Part shown: positions 1 to 9,628 of the stretch, one piece after another
Position numbering within the stretch: the stretch's first letter is position 1
How the letters are laid out: each line of letters begins with the position of its first letter
Assembly: GCA_937898415.1 (NCBI GenBank)
Contig: CALDLA010000171.1
Location: forward strand, 62,001-126,000
Source: an uncultured Prevotellaceae bacterium
GTDB lineage: Bacteria; Bacteroidota; Bacteroidia; Bacteroidales; Bacteroidaceae
Length of the DNA stretch: 64,000 nucleotides
Reading direction: 5' to 3'
Notes under the pieces: model-generated
What the model was told of the DNA's origin: nothing
What the model saw: only the letters and a program-made list of their open reading frames with translations
The model's database searches: none
Made by a program: the position numbers and the translations under genes

Positions 1-1
1 C

Positions 2-859
2 GGTATAGCCAAGCAGATGAATACTTTGACGACGGGCGATAAGTCGTTGACCGTCGCTGGAAAGTTCATGGGAAAGCCAGAGTACGCTGCCCCGGAACTT
101 GTATTGGGAGATATTAGCCATCAAAACCAAACTACCGACATCTATTCTGTTGGCATATTGCTATATCAGTGTATCATAGGTCATACTCCTTTTGAAGGTG
201 CAAGACATGAAATATTGGAAATGCAGCTTAAGGCAAAGTTGCCACTTGACAAGATAAAGAGTAAGGCACTGAGAAATATCATCGCTACAGCATGTGAAAA
301 GAAACAAGAACTTCGTTATCAGACATCAGCTCAGATGCGGGTGGCTTTGGAAACAATGAATGGCTCAAAACGAGCTATGACCACAAAAAGAAAAGTTTCG
401 TTGATTGTGGCTGCAGCTGCTGTAATTATTGCGCTGTTTAGTATAGCGTTTAGTGTTAAGCACAAACAGGATGTGGCCAAAAAAGAAGCAGAAATGGCAA
501 GGGTAGAGCAACAACGTCAAGAAGTATTGTCAACCATAACTACTATTGTGGACGAGGCAGACAGGCTTGAGAGGATTGGGCTTAGTAAGGAAAAGGATAA
601 CTATGAGCAACAACTCATGGATGCATTTTCTTCTTACAAGAAAGCAGAAAAGATGGCATTACAAAATGTATCGTTGGGCTATCCTATAGAAAAGCTTGTA
701 TCAAAGAAGAATGACATTCTTATAGCCTTGGACTCGGCCAAATGTGAAATGACAAAACAAGCATCTTTACTTTCGGAAATGGGTGAAGAGGAAATGGCTA
801 AGAGTTATTCAGAAAAAGCGAAGGCTGTAGAAGACTTTATAAACGCAAACAAAGAATAA
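2..859 (+). CDS. Hanks-type Ser/Thr protein kinase with C-terminal membrane anchor (5' truncated by window edge)
   Basis: The gene begins before the window. The first in-frame codons read GIAK, which is the end of the kinase DFG motif, so the ATG at 17 is internal. After it come an activation segment ending in PEYAAPE, the DIYSVGILLY helix (subdomain IX) and the subdomain XI arginine (ELRYQTS). A single hydrophobic segment lies about 127-147 residues after that ATG. The remaining 130 residues are charged and helix-rich, probably a coiled coil on the far side of the inner membrane. The architecture suggests a cytosolic kinase reading an envelope signal. It ends 1 nt before the next gene, so the two are probably cotranscribed. 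Kinase identity is clear; substrate and ligand are unknown. The ATP-binding and HRD residues lie outside the window. Confidence 0.93.
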   Translation, partial: GIAKQMNTLTTGDKSLTVAGKFMGKPEYAAPELVLGDISHQNQTTDIYSVGILLYQCIIGHTPFEGARHEILEMQLKAKLPLDKIKSKALRNIIATACEKKQELRYQTSAQMRVALETMNGSKRAMTTKRKVSLIVAAAAVIIALFSIAFSVKHKQDVAKKEAEMARVEQQRQEVLSTITTIVDEADRLERIGLSKEKDNYEQQLMDAFSSYKKAEKMALQNVSLGYPIEKLVSKKNDILIALDSAKCEMTKQASLLSEMGEEEMAKSYSEKAKAVEDFINANKE

Positions 860-860
860 A

Positions 861-1838
861 ATGAAAAAACAGATTATTTCATTGTTTCAATTAAGAACAG
901 TTGTTGCCATTCTTATCTTTATGGCGACATCGGTAGTTTTGGCTCAATCGAACGGAGATAAACTTTTTATGGAGGGGCAAGCACTTCAAAAAAAGCAAAC
1001 CGTAACAGCTCAGAATCAAGCCATCAAAAAATTTGAAGCTGCAAAAGTAGTATATACCTCTGTCGATAAGAAAAAAATGTGTGAAAATCAAATTGCCATT
1101 TGCAATAATAACATTTCTTCTCTTAAGCGAGTTTCTGTAAAACGGACTAAAGACAGAAAAGAAACCAGTAAAGAATCGATTTTAACATTTAGCAAAAAAC
1201 AAATAACTTTCGACGGTGACAAGAAAGGTAAGACAAGTATTGCAATAACAGCTTCATCAAATGATTGGAATATAAAAATCTCAGAAGGTATTGAGGGAGA
1301 TGACAATTTCGCAAAAGCGACGAAAAGCAGTGATGCGAAGTCCATTGACATTGAAGTTGAAGCAAATCCATACACCATCGAGCGTCATCAGAGTGTTATT
1401 GTTATAGATGAGAGTCTGACTGACACTTTAATTGTTTCACAAAAAGGAAAAGATGTGACACTTAGCACTAACAGCAATCTGGTTGAATTCAAGTTAAGGG
1501 GGGGAAGCAGAGTTATTGAAGTCTACACTAATTCCGATTCAATTATAAATTCTAATAATGGGCTTACTTGGAGAATCTATTCCAAACCAGACTGGATAGA
1601 AACAATTGTTGAAGTAATGAAAGAAAAAAGTGTAGTTGGGAAAGGAATTTATGCTCTCAAAGGGATCGTTTCCAGTAGAGCAAAAGCTGCGACTGCTGAA
1701 GACGTTAAAACATCAACAATAAAGATTGTGGCTCAACCTCTATCCAAAACAGACCCATCATATTCTTCAGGAAGGAAAGGAGAGCTGGTGTTTGAAAGTC
1801 AAGAAAGAAAACATACTGTAACTATTATTCAACAATAA
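861..1838 (+). CDS. Secreted protein with TPR-like N-terminus and two BACON-like domains
   Basis: This 325-residue protein has a signal peptide ending near LAQ (about residue 28). A short TPR-like helical region follows (30-85, with an AIKKFEAAK core). Two beta-rich repeats then resemble BACON domains: strands ending in DTLIVSQKG (near 190) and HTVTIIQQ (C-terminus) are the typical closing strands, and TASSNDWNI and LTWRIYSKPDWI are the typical tryptophan strands. BACON domains are Bacteroidetes cell-surface modules, often in glycan-binding or adhesive proteins. The gene starts 1 nt after the kinase stop, so it could be the exported partner or sensor of that kinase; this is inference. No catalytic motif was seen. 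Confidence 0.8.
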   Translation: MKKQIISLFQLRTVVAILIFMATSVVLAQSNGDKLFMEGQALQKKQTVTAQNQAIKKFEAAKVVYTSVDKKKMCENQIAICNNNISSLKRVSVKRTKDRKETSKESILTFSKKQITFDGDKKGKTSIAITASSNDWNIKISEGIEGDDNFAKATKSSDAKSIDIEVEANPYTIERHQSVIVIDESLTDTLIVSQKGKDVTLSTNSNLVEFKLRGGSRVIEVYTNSDSIINSNNGLTWRIYSKPDWIETIVEVMKEKSVVGKGIYALKGIVSSRAKAATAEDVKTSTIKIVAQPLSKTDPSYSSGRKGELVFESQERKHTVTIIQQ

Positions 1839-1850
1839 AAACGCGAAAAG

Positions 1851-3254
1851 ATGTTTAAGATTTTTTTACTTTTAGCCATTCTCGTTTGGCCGGCCACATA
1901 CGGAAAGTGTCAAACTGTTGTTTGGCAAATGCAGCCAACTGACTATAGTCAAATTGAACGCATTAGCAACAATCTATTTAAGGTTGTGCGAAACGGAAAG
2001 ATTGGATTAATTAACTCAGATGGCAATGTCGTTGCACCTATAGTTAACGACAATATAAGTGACTGCTATGAGCATAAAGCCCTGATAACAAGTAATGACG
2101 GTCACGGTGAAAGAATAACTGGTTGTCTAACTGATGATGGTCACTATTACAGCTATTCTACTGCATATTACACTTTAAACGGCCAGAAATTCTTCTCTGA
2201 CGGATTGCTATCCGTATCCAATGAAAACGGGAAATTGGGCTACATTGACGAATATGGGAATGAATTAATTGGTTTCGACGGGAAATATAGTCGAATAAAA
2301 CCTTTTACAGAAGGGTTTGCCGCTGTCATGAGGGACGGGAAATACGTACTTATAGACAAAGACGGTAATGAGGCAAAATTTGTTTTTAAAAGTGCCGGAG
2401 CAGCCATATCTGGTTGTACAAATGTTTATAGAGGAAAGGCATATGTTTATAATAAATATGGAGATTATTATATTTATGATGCAATAAAGCGGAGTGCGCT
2501 AGAAAATACGAGCAAAATAAAAAACACAACTACAGATTATCTTTATTGTTACCAATCTGTTAGTGGACGTACTAAGGAGGTGCCATTTGAGAAAATGGAA
2601 GTTTATTCTGGGAAAAAAGGTGCTGTTGCAACCTATGCAGATGGCTACTATACATATCTCTCAGGTGACTATGCCATCGTACCCGGGCAATTCACTTCTG
2701 CAACACAATTTGAAGACGACTTGGCAATAGTAAGCATAAATGGTAAATTGGGCATTTTGAAATATATAGACGGAGGTAGATTTGACATCTCCGTACCTAC
2801 GCCAAAGCATGACTTTTACATGGGGAATAGCGTATTGTGCAGTTTTAATCTTATCATTCCAAGCGTTTGGCATGAGAAGAATATTAGTGTCACTCTAAGA
2901 GACCATTCAGGAAGTGCAATTAAAATGACCAAAAATTCTGATACATACACATTCTCAACTATACCTACTATGACAGGACAAGAATCTTATTCTATAAGTG
3001 TCAATGGCGACGGGTTACTTCTCTACCAAAGTCAGATTTTCTACACATTCAACAAGAAAGAGAAATGTGAGACTTGCGGTAAAGACAAAAACCAATGCGA
3101 ATTTGGAGGCAAACACCCTGTTCCTGATAAAAAAGAAACGAAATTGAAGAAAGTAGTGAATCCGTGTCCTACCTGCGGAAAAGGGAACTGCAAAACTCAT
3201 TGTTATACATGCGGCAAGACAATTCAGGAATGCAAGTATCAGGGAGTTCATTAA
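1851..3254 (+). CDS. Secreted WG-repeat protein with C-terminal CX2CX6CX5H cysteine motifs
   Basis: A 467-residue protein with an N-terminal signal peptide. The body has several WG/KWG-type beta repeats: NGKIGLINSDGN, NGKLGYIDEYGN, DGKYVLIDKDGN and NGKLGILKYIDGG. After a beta-sandwich-like segment, the last 65 residues are cysteine-rich. Two elements share exactly the spacing CX2CX6CX5H, beginning CETCGK and CYTCGK, with a third cluster CPTCGKGNCKTHC between them. Zinc-knuckle-like clusters are unusual in an exported protein, where disulfides would be expected. It sits between the BACON gene and a beta-barrel gene on the same strand, 12 nt after its upstream neighbour. Function unknown; WG repeats usually mediate protein contacts. 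Confidence 0.8.
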   Translation: MFKIFLLLAILVWPATYGKCQTVVWQMQPTDYSQIERISNNLFKVVRNGKIGLINSDGNVVAPIVNDNISDCYEHKALITSNDGHGERITGCLTDDGHYYSYSTAYYTLNGQKFFSDGLLSVSNENGKLGYIDEYGNELIGFDGKYSRIKPFTEGFAAVMRDGKYVLIDKDGNEAKFVFKSAGAAISGCTNVYRGKAYVYNKYGDYYIYDAIKRSALENTSKIKNTTTDYLYCYQSVSGRTKEVPFEKMEVYSGKKGAVATYADGYYTYLSGDYAIVPGQFTSATQFEDDLAIVSINGKLGILKYIDGGRFDISVPTPKHDFYMGNSVLCSFNLIIPSVWHEKNISVTLRDHSGSAIKMTKNSDTYTFSTIPTMTGQESYSISVNGDGLLLYQSQIFYTFNKKEKCETCGKDKNQCEFGGKHPVPDKKETKLKKVVNPCPTCGKGNCKTHCYTCGKTIQECKYQGVH

Positions 3255-3295
3255 CAATAAAACTTTATAATAACAACAATCAAATTAAGTTTAAC

Positions 3296-4027
3296 ATGAA
3301 GAAACTATTATTATTCGTAGTGGCACTCTCAATAGCAGTGCCGGGATTCGCTCAGTCGGATGACGGGGAAGAAGAATTCATTCCGACGATTGAAAAGAGC
3401 AACGCATTCTTCTTCGGTATAAAAGCTGGTGGAACTATGACCACAATGACTCAACCCAATGAGGGAAAACTCTATGACGGATCAGACTTCGGATATTCTG
3501 GAGGTTTAGTATTCATGACTCGTTTTGGTAAAGCCTCCGAGAACTCAACAGGTGGAACTGGCTATTTCTCTACAGGTATTGAACTAAAGTATGTATTAAA
3601 CTCTGTGAAGACCTTGGGAATTGACGAGAACGGAGATGAGAACGCGAAACTTTCAGTAGGTTACTTTGAAGTTCCTGTCTTTGTACATATTCACCCTCTC
3701 GCTAAGTCTACAAGTCTCAATTCTCTATATGTTGAACTGGGAGCAGCCTTTGCAGGCACCATTTCCCGTAGCCCCAAGAGTCTGACATTATATAATCCAA
3801 GTGCAGACTATTCGCAAGTAACGTATAATTTGGATACAAATGGAAGTAAGTTGAAAGGAATGGATGTCCGCCCCCTTGCTGGTATAGGTTATACAATACC
3901 CAATACAGGATTGGATATTAATGCCCGCTATTATATAGGCACAAGCGAACTAGCCGGGAATTTCCCTTGTAAGATGAACACATTAGAGGTTTCTCTGGCA
4001 TGGCTGTTTAATATTGGTAAATTTTAA
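3296..4027 (+). CDS. Outer-membrane beta-barrel protein (porin-like, PorT/OMP_b-brl type)
   Basis: I chose the ATG at 3296 because it opens directly into a signal peptide (MKKLLLFVVALS, cleavage near GFAQS). The same frame stays open further upstream but overlaps the WG-repeat gene. The mature part, about 225 residues, alternates amphipathic strands with glycine-rich turns (FFFGIKAGGTMTTM, GYFSTGIELKYVL, LDINARYYIGTSEL) and ends in a strand finishing with phenylalanine (VSLAWLFNIGKF), a classic outer-membrane barrel end. The N-terminal mature segment is acidic. It probably forms a small 8 to 10 stranded barrel. Its role is unknown; the context suggests an envelope component of the surrounding kinase and protease locus. 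Confidence 0.75.
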   Translation: MKKLLLFVVALSIAVPGFAQSDDGEEEFIPTIEKSNAFFFGIKAGGTMTTMTQPNEGKLYDGSDFGYSGGLVFMTRFGKASENSTGGTGYFSTGIELKYVLNSVKTLGIDENGDENAKLSVGYFEVPVFVHIHPLAKSTSLNSLYVELGAAFAGTISRSPKSLTLYNPSADYSQVTYNLDTNGSKLKGMDVRPLAGIGYTIPNTGLDINARYYIGTSELAGNFPCKMNTLEVSLAWLFNIGKF

Positions 4028-4043
4028 TTAAATTGGATTTCAT

Positions 4044-5558
4044 ATGAAAAAGATAATATTTGCAACACTGGCATTAGCGTCTTTGTTGGTAATATCGTGT
4101 AAAAACGACGATATCGAGATTTTGAAAGTCGATCCAAACCACAAGTTGACTCTAAACATTGCTTCTTCTGCGCTTTATGATACTTTTGATAGGAGTAGCT
4201 ATGAAAATGTTTGGCTTAGTAAGAGCTACAATTATTATGTATGTATAACTTCATTAGTTTATAACGATAGTGGCGAATTGGTTGATTCTATATCTTCGTA
4301 TATTAAGACATTCCAAACAGTACAGCAGACATTCGATCTAGTTGAAGGAAATTATACCATTGTCTCTTATGAAACACTTGTAGATGGCGATAATAATTAT
4401 GTTTCCGATTACTGGAATTTGGAAGGCGCCCAAAATCTTTCTACTGTAATGCTGAAAAAAAGTGAAAAAGAGAGTTATATATTATGGGATGGTATCATTG
4501 GCGTGGCTTCTAAAACCGTTAATTTGTTATCAGATATAACAGTATCTCTGTCGCCATCAGCAATTGGCTCACTACTTACAATAGAAATAGCAAATTTTGA
4601 CAAGAGCGATTTCCAATTTGTTGCTCTTAACACAAAGAATGTACCTATTGGTTATATGCTCTCACCAAATGTCGCAGAGAAGTATGTCTATTCTGAATAC
4701 CTAGAGCGTAACACATGGGAATGGCGAGGTTTTTTTTATCATGAAGATTCTTTTGAATCCGACGAAACCACCACAGTATATATCATTGAAAACGGACGTG
4801 TTAATTGGTGTTTTGGCCCCTCTACTGTAGATTCTGAGGGGAATATTAACCCGTGGACTGCATATCCAAATAATAGTACGTACTATACATTCCAAGATGG
4901 AGGTGATTATTATGCTTATTGTAGATTCAGAGGAGCAGGCAAGGGTTGTGATGCAAATTTAGGAACATATTCGGAAATCCAATCTTGGTACAACAACTTG
5001 GCCCCTCTTAGTAGCGACCTAATTCCAAATCTGTATATGTCATGGGGAGGAAATGTTTCAACTGTACAATCATATATGTCAGGCTATACCATGACAACAG
5101 GCACGTCTGGGCGTGCAGTGTTGCAGGATGATGGTTCGTACATGATTGACTATAAAGGGAAAAATCAAGAATCAAGAATCATGTATTATTTCACATCTGC
5201 TACAACTGGTCTCTTTGAGGCAGATGTTCAATACAACAAGAATTCAGTTTCATCTTCAGACATACTCACTTACCTGAATACTAATTACAACTATCTTGGA
5301 GAAGAATCTGGGATGTATGTGTATTGTACATCAGACTACAAGACATATGTTCTATTCTTTGAGATAGATGGAGTTTGGAATATTGGATTTGTCGATGTAA
5401 GTTACATTAGTAGTTCTAGTGTTAAATCCTATGCGCCTCGCCATCATTTAGACATTATTTCTGCAAATGTTTCTGGTGATATCAAAATGGTTAAATCAAT
5501 CTTGAATCGACCAACAAAAAAAGTATCTGCTAAAAAGAACGTAAAGAATGTAAAATAA
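4044..5558 (+). CDS. Large lipoprotein of unknown function
   Basis: A 504-residue protein beginning MKKIIFATLAL with a lipobox ending VISC (Cys about residue 19), followed by an acidic KNDD stretch as in surface-exported Bacteroidetes lipoproteins. The body is rich in Tyr, Ser and Asn and looks beta-strand rich. The segment QTFDLVEGNYTIVSYE resembles beta-sandwich folds seen in FimB/Mfa-type lipoproteins. There is no enzyme motif. The C-terminus is lysine-rich (KKVSAKKNVKNVK). It starts 17 nt after the beta-barrel gene and is followed by a strong terminator, so it ends the first transcription unit. A fimbrillin-like or adhesin role is possible but unproven. Confidence 0.7.
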   Translation: MKKIIFATLALASLLVISCKNDDIEILKVDPNHKLTLNIASSALYDTFDRSSYENVWLSKSYNYYVCITSLVYNDSGELVDSISSYIKTFQTVQQTFDLVEGNYTIVSYETLVDGDNNYVSDYWNLEGAQNLSTVMLKKSEKESYILWDGIIGVASKTVNLLSDITVSLSPSAIGSLLTIEIANFDKSDFQFVALNTKNVPIGYMLSPNVAEKYVYSEYLERNTWEWRGFFYHEDSFESDETTTVYIIENGRVNWCFGPSTVDSEGNINPWTAYPNNSTYYTFQDGGDYYAYCRFRGAGKGCDANLGTYSEIQSWYNNLAPLSSDLIPNLYMSWGGNVSTVQSYMSGYTMTTGTSGRAVLQDDGSYMIDYKGKNQESRIMYYFTSATTGLFEADVQYNKNSVSSSDILTYLNTNYNYLGEESGMYVYCTSDYKTYVLFFEIDGVWNIGFVDVSYISSSSVKSYAPRHHLDIISANVSGDIKMVKSILNRPTKKVSAKKNVKNVK

Positions 5559-5565
5559 TCATTTT

Positions 5566-5609
5566 GCCCCATAGGTTAGGCTATGCCTATACCTGTGGGG
5601 CGTTTTTGT
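5566..5609 (+). terminator. Intrinsic terminator after the lipoprotein gene
   Basis: An 11-bp stem, GCCCCATAGGT pairing with ACCTGTGGGGC (one G.T wobble), is followed by GTTTTTGTTT. It lies 8 nt past the lipoprotein stop and just before the M6 protease start. Confidence 0.85.
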
Positions 5610-5619
5610 TTCTAATAAA

Positions 5620-8229
5620 ATGAAGAAAGCCCTATTTACATTTCTCGCATTATTAGTTGCAACCTGTAGGATAAGTTCGATTCCTGCAAGGCCTGTTCCT
5701 TTTATCGTATGTCAAGATGACGGGACTTATATAAAGGTATGTCTGCAAGGCGATGAAAGATTTCATTTTACGACAACTACTGATAATATGCCGATAGTAC
5801 AAGGGCTTAATGGCAATTATTATTATGCGATTAGACAAGGTGAGAACTTGGAGTGCAGTAAAATATTAGCGCATAATAAAGAAGAAAGGAGCATAGAAGA
5901 AAGAAACTATATCATGCATAATAAAGAAAAACTTGTTGAGCTAATTGAATCTCTACGTAGAGTAAATCTGTCTCGAGAGGATTACTCTACAAAAGCAAGA
6001 AGAAGCAGTATCACAAGAAATGTTGGTCAACGAACAACATACCACGGGAAAAAGAAAGGGTTGGTCATTCTTGTGAACTTTTCGAATTTAAGGATGTCTA
6101 TAGACAATGCTCATGACGAGTTTTATCAGCAATTCAACAAGGTAGGCTATAATCATAATAACCACATTGGCTCTGTACATGATTACTTTTATGATCAGAG
6201 TTATGGCGAATTTGACCTCACTTTCGATGTGGTCGGTCCAGTAACTGTTAGTAAGCAGTATTCATACTATGGTGCCAATAGCCCTAAAAAATCCAATTCA
6301 GACTTACACGTTGGTCAAATGATTATAGAAGCATGCAATCTTGCTGATAGTGAAATAAATTACGCAGATTATGATTGGGACGGTGATGGAGAGGTTGATC
6401 AGGTTTTTGTTGTTTACGCTGGTTATGGCGAGGCTAACTTAGCACCTGCCAATACCATCTGGCCACACGAATTCAGTCTAACAGGTTGTGCCCATAATGG
6501 TGATGGAGATGGTCCGTTAACCTTGGATGGGGTTAAGATTGACACATACGCTTGCTCATGCGAGTTGGCAGGCCATTCAGGAAAGACAATGATGGGTATT
6601 GGCACTGCATGTCATGAGTTTAGCCACTGTTTGGGTTTGCCTGATTTTTACGACGTCAAGTATAATGGGGGATTTGGTATGGGATCATGGGATATAATGG
6701 CTTCTGGTAGTTATAATGGGCCAAATTGGAATGGGGAAGTTCCCTGTGGCTATTCAGCATACGAGAGGTGGTTTGCTGGATGGCTGAAATTTACAGAACT
6801 CAATGAAATGGCAAGAATCAAAGATATGCCAGACCTTGGAACTAGTCCCGTTTCTTACATTATATATAATAACAACCATCATGACGAGTATTATACACTT
6901 GAAAACCGTCAAAATACAAGATGGTTTGAGTATGTTAAAACATCAAGAAAATGCCATGGTTTACTCATAACACATGTTGATTACTCGGCAAAAGCTTGGT
7001 TAATGAATTCTGTTAACACAAACTCTGAACACCAAAGAATGAGTATAGTTCCTGCAGATAATGATTACGGTTCATATTATAACGATGGTGCCAGCCAACG
7101 TTATTTCCCATCCGATGAGGAACTTGAAGGCGATGTGTTTCCTGGTAGTTGTGGCATAAGAGAGTTTACTAACATTTCTCATATAAATGTAGGAGGAAGA
7201 CTATTTAATCAAAATGATGACGGTACGTTTTACATAAATAAGCCAGTAACAAATATTAAAGAATATGACAAACTTATCTCCTTTGATTTTATGGGTGGTA
7301 TCTATGTACCAAAGCCATATTTGGTATCAGCAGAAACGACAGAATCTGATGCGTTTACTTTAAATTGGAACATCGACGGTAAGATAGATTCCTCTGAAAT
7401 AGAAGTTGTAGAGGTAAGAAAGAAAACTCCTTTTGAGAGTATTCTGATAAGCGAGAACTTTGGAAACTTTCTAACAGAACAAGGCACAGATGACGGTAAA
7501 ATGGATTTGTCAACATACTTAAATTCCTATACGCAAACAAATGGATGGTCTGGGAAAAGGATATACACTTCATCTTTAGGCGCAAAAATAGGCAATAGTA
7601 TAGATCCAGGTCATATAATGACACCATTCGTTAATTCAAATGCCAACAATATTACAATAAAATTGTCAGTTCAATTTCAAGAAGAAGAGAATGTACCCAT
7701 CAATGCGGTCCTGATAAATGAAAGAAATGATTCGATTAATTTATACACTATTAATTATTCAACTGAAAAAGGATCATACATATTTACCTTTGATGGATTA
7801 GATGACGGTTATTATGCAGTGAATTTACAGAGCAACCAGCCGTTCTATTTGTCTTCGTTCACCATGTATGATGGAGCATTTACAGAAGATGATTTGAAAA
7901 TTACTTCAATCATTGGAATTCTTTCACCTGTGGAGAAGTATCTAGTATCAGGCATAACCGATAAGACCTACAAATTTAGTGGGTTGAAAGCAAAAGAGTT
8001 TCAGTATAGAATTAGAGCCACAAAAGATGAGGCATATTCAGAATGGACAGAATATGGTACAATAAAATTGGATGGTTCAAGTAGTATATTCAATAGCGTT
8101 AATGATAAAGAGACCAACGTGAAGATTATTAATTTGAACGGGATAGAAGTAAAAGATATGCAGAGAGGAGGTATTTATATTATAGATTATGGTACTTACA
8201 AGAAAAAAGTTATTAAGAGAAATGATTAA
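5620..8229 (+). CDS. Secreted M6-like zinc metalloprotease with T9SS-type C-terminal tail
   Basis: An 869-residue protein with a signal peptide. A propeptide-like region (about 25-140) precedes the catalytic domain. The zinc motif is H332-E333-F-S-H336 followed by CLGLPD342, matching the HExxHxxGxxD metzincin-type signature of family M6 (immune inhibitor A-like). Upstream, YDWDGDGEVDQVFV is the Asp-rich calcium-site strand usual in this family, and the following GMGSWDIMASGSYNG is also typical. The C-terminal half has a fibronectin/jelly-roll-like region. The last ~55 residues (VKIINLNGIEVKDMQ then GGIYIIDYGTYKKKVIKR) match a type A T9SS sorting domain, so export to the cell surface is likely. 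The next gene overlaps its end by 8 nt. The protease call is firm; substrates are unknown. Confidence 0.92.
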   Translation: MKKALFTFLALLVATCRISSIPARPVPFIVCQDDGTYIKVCLQGDERFHFTTTTDNMPIVQGLNGNYYYAIRQGENLECSKILAHNKEERSIEERNYIMHNKEKLVELIESLRRVNLSREDYSTKARRSSITRNVGQRTTYHGKKKGLVILVNFSNLRMSIDNAHDEFYQQFNKVGYNHNNHIGSVHDYFYDQSYGEFDLTFDVVGPVTVSKQYSYYGANSPKKSNSDLHVGQMIIEACNLADSEINYADYDWDGDGEVDQVFVVYAGYGEANLAPANTIWPHEFSLTGCAHNGDGDGPLTLDGVKIDTYACSCELAGHSGKTMMGIGTACHEFSHCLGLPDFYDVKYNGGFGMGSWDIMASGSYNGPNWNGEVPCGYSAYERWFAGWLKFTELNEMARIKDMPDLGTSPVSYIIYNNNHHDEYYTLENRQNTRWFEYVKTSRKCHGLLITHVDYSAKAWLMNSVNTNSEHQRMSIVPADNDYGSYYNDGASQRYFPSDEELEGDVFPGSCGIREFTNISHINVGGRLFNQNDDGTFYINKPVTNIKEYDKLISFDFMGGIYVPKPYLVSAETTESDAFTLNWNIDGKIDSSEIEVVEVRKKTPFESILISENFGNFLTEQGTDDGKMDLSTYLNSYTQTNGWSGKRIYTSSLGAKIGNSIDPGHIMTPFVNSNANNITIKLSVQFQEEENVPINAVLINERNDSINLYTINYSTEKGSYIFTFDGLDDGYYAVNLQSNQPFYLSSFTMYDGAFTEDDLKITSIIGILSPVEKYLVSGITDKTYKFSGLKAKEFQYRIRATKDEAYSEWTEYGTIKLDGSSSIFNSVNDKETNVKIINLNGIEVKDMQRGGIYIIDYGTYKKKVIKRND

Positions 8230-8719
8230 ACGTAAATTGATTCTGTTTGTTATCTTTATTATGGCTTTGCCAACTATGGCTAATAATCTCAAAGGAACTA
8301 TTCCTAAAGATAACGTGATTGCCAAACAAATTGGTATTAACTTCGCAGAAATAATTCTGTCTGCGGATAGTATTGTTGCTGACCTTACAGTATGGGAGAA
8401 TGACACGCTTCCCCAAAAGGTTTTACCACCTTGTAAGTGTTCTATTGTCCAATACACATTGTGTCAACCCATTATGTATTCTACTAACAAAAGAGTTTAT
8501 TCTGCATTTTATGCTGATGCACATCTGTTTATTTATAAAGGCAAAACTTTTTTGACTTTGGAGTTAGACTATAATATTAATAAATGGAGGCTCATGGACG
8601 AAAGTGGCAAACAAATTTGTCTTCATGACTTGAAAAACTCAGAATTGCTTAGCTTGCTACATGAAATTTGGCCCGAAAGTAAAAATATCAATATCAAATA
8701 TGAAAAGTTTGCAGAGTAA
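8222..8719 (+). CDS. Small secreted protein paired with caspase-like protease (copy 1)
   Basis: The start at ATG 8222 overlaps the protease stop and opens a signal peptide (MIKRKLILFVIF, cleavage near TMA). The protein has about 165 residues and no recognised domain. It contains three cysteines in the middle (PPCKC...LC) and a C-terminal helix LLSLLHEIWPES. It resembles the protein at 9629-10159 in a loose but ordered way: ADSI/ADSV early, then FIYKGK versus FHSKKGD, a Tyr-rich strand, and a closing helix before a Pro-acid turn. Its stop is directly followed by the caspase-like gene at 8721, so it may be a partner, substrate or inhibitor of that protease (inference). Confidence 0.7.
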   Translation: MIKRKLILFVIFIMALPTMANNLKGTIPKDNVIAKQIGINFAEIILSADSIVADLTVWENDTLPQKVLPPCKCSIVQYTLCQPIMYSTNKRVYSAFYADAHLFIYKGKTFLTLELDYNINKWRLMDESGKQICLHDLKNSELLSLLHEIWPESKNINIKYEKFAE

Positions 8720-8720
8720 C

Positions 8721-9596
8721 ATGAAACATATATGGTTTACAATCGCGTTCTTGTTTATAGCCTTTGCAGTAGATGCTCAGACTATTCACTGGATTATTTT
8801 CGCAGATACGCAGGATCCAAACAATGGGAGTGAAGTCCGTAACAGTATGAATGCGTATACAACGCAATTCATAGATCGGATAAATGATGCAATTATTGCA
8901 AAGGGTTATATGCCGCAAAAAAGAACATATTCTGGCTCTGATTTTACAGAGGCAAGATGCAAGGATGTGATAAATAGATTATCTTGTGGTAAGGATGATA
9001 TCATCGTATTCTACTATTTGGGGCATGGCGGGCGTGCTCAAATGGGAAAAGAAGAAGCCACTTCATATAACAACAAATATCCTTGGCCCGATTTAGCGTT
9101 TGATAAAGCAAATACTAACGAATCAATAAATGGACTGACATTGAATTCTATTCACAGCAGTCTGAAGCAAAAAGGAGCTCGGCTAACGATAACGATTGGT
9201 ATGTGTTGTAATGCTCATTCTGCTCAATACAAAAAGCATGGAATGTCCACTCAATCGCGGCGTTACAAAATTGTCAGTAAAAAGTTCGCGAAGAAAGTTG
9301 GGCAGCAGTTGTTCTTAAAGTCGAAGGGGGATGTGTTGGTCGCGTCTGCACAACCTGGTCAATTCTCCTACGGAGGAAGTTATGGTGGACAGGATGTTGA
9401 CTGCTTTACTGCAGCATTGTGTGAAACAGTGGATAGCTATGCTAACAATGACAGAGGAGAAAATGTAACATGGAGTAGTTTTCTGAATGAGGTTTCTTCG
9501 AAATGTACAGCATTGGCAAAAATTGAGGGACAAAAATTTGGTGAAGTGTGGGAGCAAAAGCCCAAGAAGCAAGTGAATGCGACTCTGACAAAGTAA
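8721..9596 (+). CDS. Secreted caspase-fold (peptidase C14-like) cysteine protease, copy 1
   Basis: The ATG at 8721 opens a signal peptide (MKHIWFTIAFLF, cleavage near VDAQ) and leaves 1 nt after the upstream stop. The frame extends to 8661 but without a plausible start. The 291-residue product has the caspase pattern: the first strand TIHWIIFADTQD, the second DIIVFYYLGHGG with the likely catalytic His102, and LTITIGMCCN with the likely catalytic Cys162. Bacterial C14 enzymes mostly cleave after Arg or Lys. Export of such a protease is notable, since many bacterial caspase homologues are cytosolic or fused to regulatory domains. The fold is convincing; activity is inferred from the intact His/Cys pair. 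Confidence 0.87.
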   Translation: MKHIWFTIAFLFIAFAVDAQTIHWIIFADTQDPNNGSEVRNSMNAYTTQFIDRINDAIIAKGYMPQKRTYSGSDFTEARCKDVINRLSCGKDDIIVFYYLGHGGRAQMGKEEATSYNNKYPWPDLAFDKANTNESINGLTLNSIHSSLKQKGARLTITIGMCCNAHSAQYKKHGMSTQSRRYKIVSKKFAKKVGQQLFLKSKGDVLVASAQPGQFSYGGSYGGQDVDCFTAALCETVDSYANNDRGENVTWSSFLNEVSSKCTALAKIEGQKFGEVWEQKPKKQVNATLTK

Positions 9597-9628
9597 GTAT
9601 TTATAATATCACTTTATTTTTTACATTT

